From Planctomycetota bacterium (GTDB taxonomy: Bacteria; Planctomycetota; Planctomycetia; Pirellulales; Pirellulaceae), in assembly GCA_019347795.1 (NCBI GenBank), contig JAHWKS010000042.1, positions 1 to 13,432 of the forward strand: a stretch of DNA of 13,432 bases. The letters run 5' to 3'. Positions within the stretch are counted from its first letter, which is position 1; each line of letters opens with the position of its first letter. Shown piece after piece: positions 12,984-13,432 of the stretch. The notes under the pieces were generated by a model. The model made no database searches. It saw only the letters and a program-made list of their open reading frames with translations, and was not told where the DNA came from. The position numbers were made by a program, and so were the translations under genes.

Positions 12984-13371
12984 AGTATGTGCTGGACTCC
13001 TCCGTGGCCCTCAAATGGGTCCTTCCAGAAGCGGGGGCGGCCAAGGCGATTCAACTGCGCGACGAGTACCACAACGGCGTCCACGAGCTGATCGCCCCCG
13101 ATATCTTTCCCATAGAGAACCTCCATGCGCTGACCAAGGCGGAGCGCCAAAACAAGATCAATGGCGCCTGGGCGCTATGGCAGTCGATCATGGCCGACGC
13201 ACCGGCGCTGCATGCGCACATTCCGCTCCTGGACCGTTGCGTACCAAATCGCTGCTGCCGCCAGAATCGGCATCTACGACTGCCTGTACGTGGCGCTGGC
13301 CGAGCAGGAAGGATGCGAACAATCTTCAGCGCCAATTTCCATTCGTCACCGATCTAGCTTCGTTGCCGTGA
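12980..13371 (+). pseudogene. Broken PIN-domain toxin (VapC-like)
   Basis: The first frame gives MKYVLDSSVALKWVLPE (D6, first catalytic Asp), PDIFPIENLHALTKAER (second acidic position) and APALHAHIPLLDR, then turns to Arg/Cys-rich sequence. A different frame continues the family pattern, AYQIAAAARIGIYDCLYVALAEQEGCE, with the third catalytic Asp (YDCLYVALA). One extra T at 13237-13238 explains the change. A third frame then gives NLQRQFPFVTDLASLP and a TGA at 13369-13371; the usual segment with the TAD motif between GCE and NLQ is missing, so a second lesion at about 13317-13319 is a small deletion as well as a frameshift. VapC proteins are Mg2+-dependent ribonucleases; this copy should not make an intact enzyme. 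The uninterrupted first frame (to 13357, 125 codons) is not a genuine full-length protein. Confidence 0.8.
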
Positions 13372-13377
13372 AAGCCC

Positions 13378-13432
13378 ACCTGGGGCGTTTACGCCCCGTT
13401 CCCGCGGAGCGGTAATCGGCACGTGCTTTAGC
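13378..13432 (+). repeat. Composite hairpin repeat, copy 3 (cut by window end)
   Basis: From ACCTGGGGCG to the last base the sequence is identical to 12145-12199 (55 bases): hairpins GGGGCG-TTTA-CGCCCC and CCGC-GGA-GCGG and the first half of CGTGC-TTTA-GCACG. The CCTCCAAGC part and the 5' stem of copies 1 and 2 are absent, so this copy is 5'-shortened. It begins 7 bases after the PIN pseudogene stop. Confidence 0.8.

Noticed and set aside
11602..13432. CRISPR array
   Set aside because: Repeat units are far apart (hundreds of bases), contain several hairpins, enclose genes and show no regular spacers; no cas gene is present.

Overview
The window is GC-rich and reads as chromosomal DNA from a planctomycete, probably of the Pirellula group. 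The evidence is protein content: a secreted tyrosine/threonine/valine-rich YTV-repeat protein (a cell-wall family known from Rhodopirellula), a MWCxxC zinc-ribbon protein with an aspartate-rich linker, an 'NPYEAP' small membrane protein and a membrane-anchored coiled-coil protein. The lineage is inferred from family recognition; the window has no rRNA or tRNA gene to confirm it.

Layout. Positions 1-5000 are mostly minus strand: a partial zinc-ribbon/membrane protein (434 to beyond the left edge); the YTV-repeat protein with a C-terminal TPR-like part (2437-650) and a clear intrinsic terminator (589-626); a two-gene unit of a coiled-coil membrane protein (3616-2780) overlapped by a 54-residue membrane protein (2802-2638), behind a near-consensus promoter (3768-3797); and a three-part regulator (4727-3957) made of a CsrA domain, a histidine-kinase-dimerisation-like helical segment and a receiver domain. 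A 106-residue protein of unknown function (5070-5390, plus) converges on an EVE-domain protein (5823-5407, minus).

Positions 6205-11212 hold a tight plus-strand operon: phoH (ATPase), a PgpH/YqfF-type seven-transmembrane HD phosphohydrolase (likely c-di-AMP phosphodiesterase), ybeY (RNA maturation endonuclease) and a CorC/HlyC-type CBS-domain membrane protein. The last two junctions are 4-bp ATGA and GTGA overlaps. This links RNA/ribosome maturation, second-messenger turnover and a membrane cation-related protein.

From 11213 to the right edge the DNA looks accessory: an AT-richer 99-residue membrane protein, a small NPY-type membrane protein, a VapB-like antitoxin gene and a damaged PIN-domain (VapC-like) toxin gene. 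These sit among palindromic repeats. A composite hairpin repeat occurs three times in direct orientation (11602-11730, 12088-12215, 13378 to the edge). A second element (12283-12466) is a nested inverted repeat of two two-hairpin modules around a 24-bp-arm palindrome, with compensatory stem changes. Nearly all hairpins share a TTTA/TTCA-type loop, or TAAA on the other strand. Copy 2 of the first repeat encodes the last 36 residues of the NPY protein.

The strongest candidates for something little described are the CsrA/phosphorelay fusion with its GGA-rich leader, and the REPIN-like hairpin family. No complete new defence or biosynthetic system was found.
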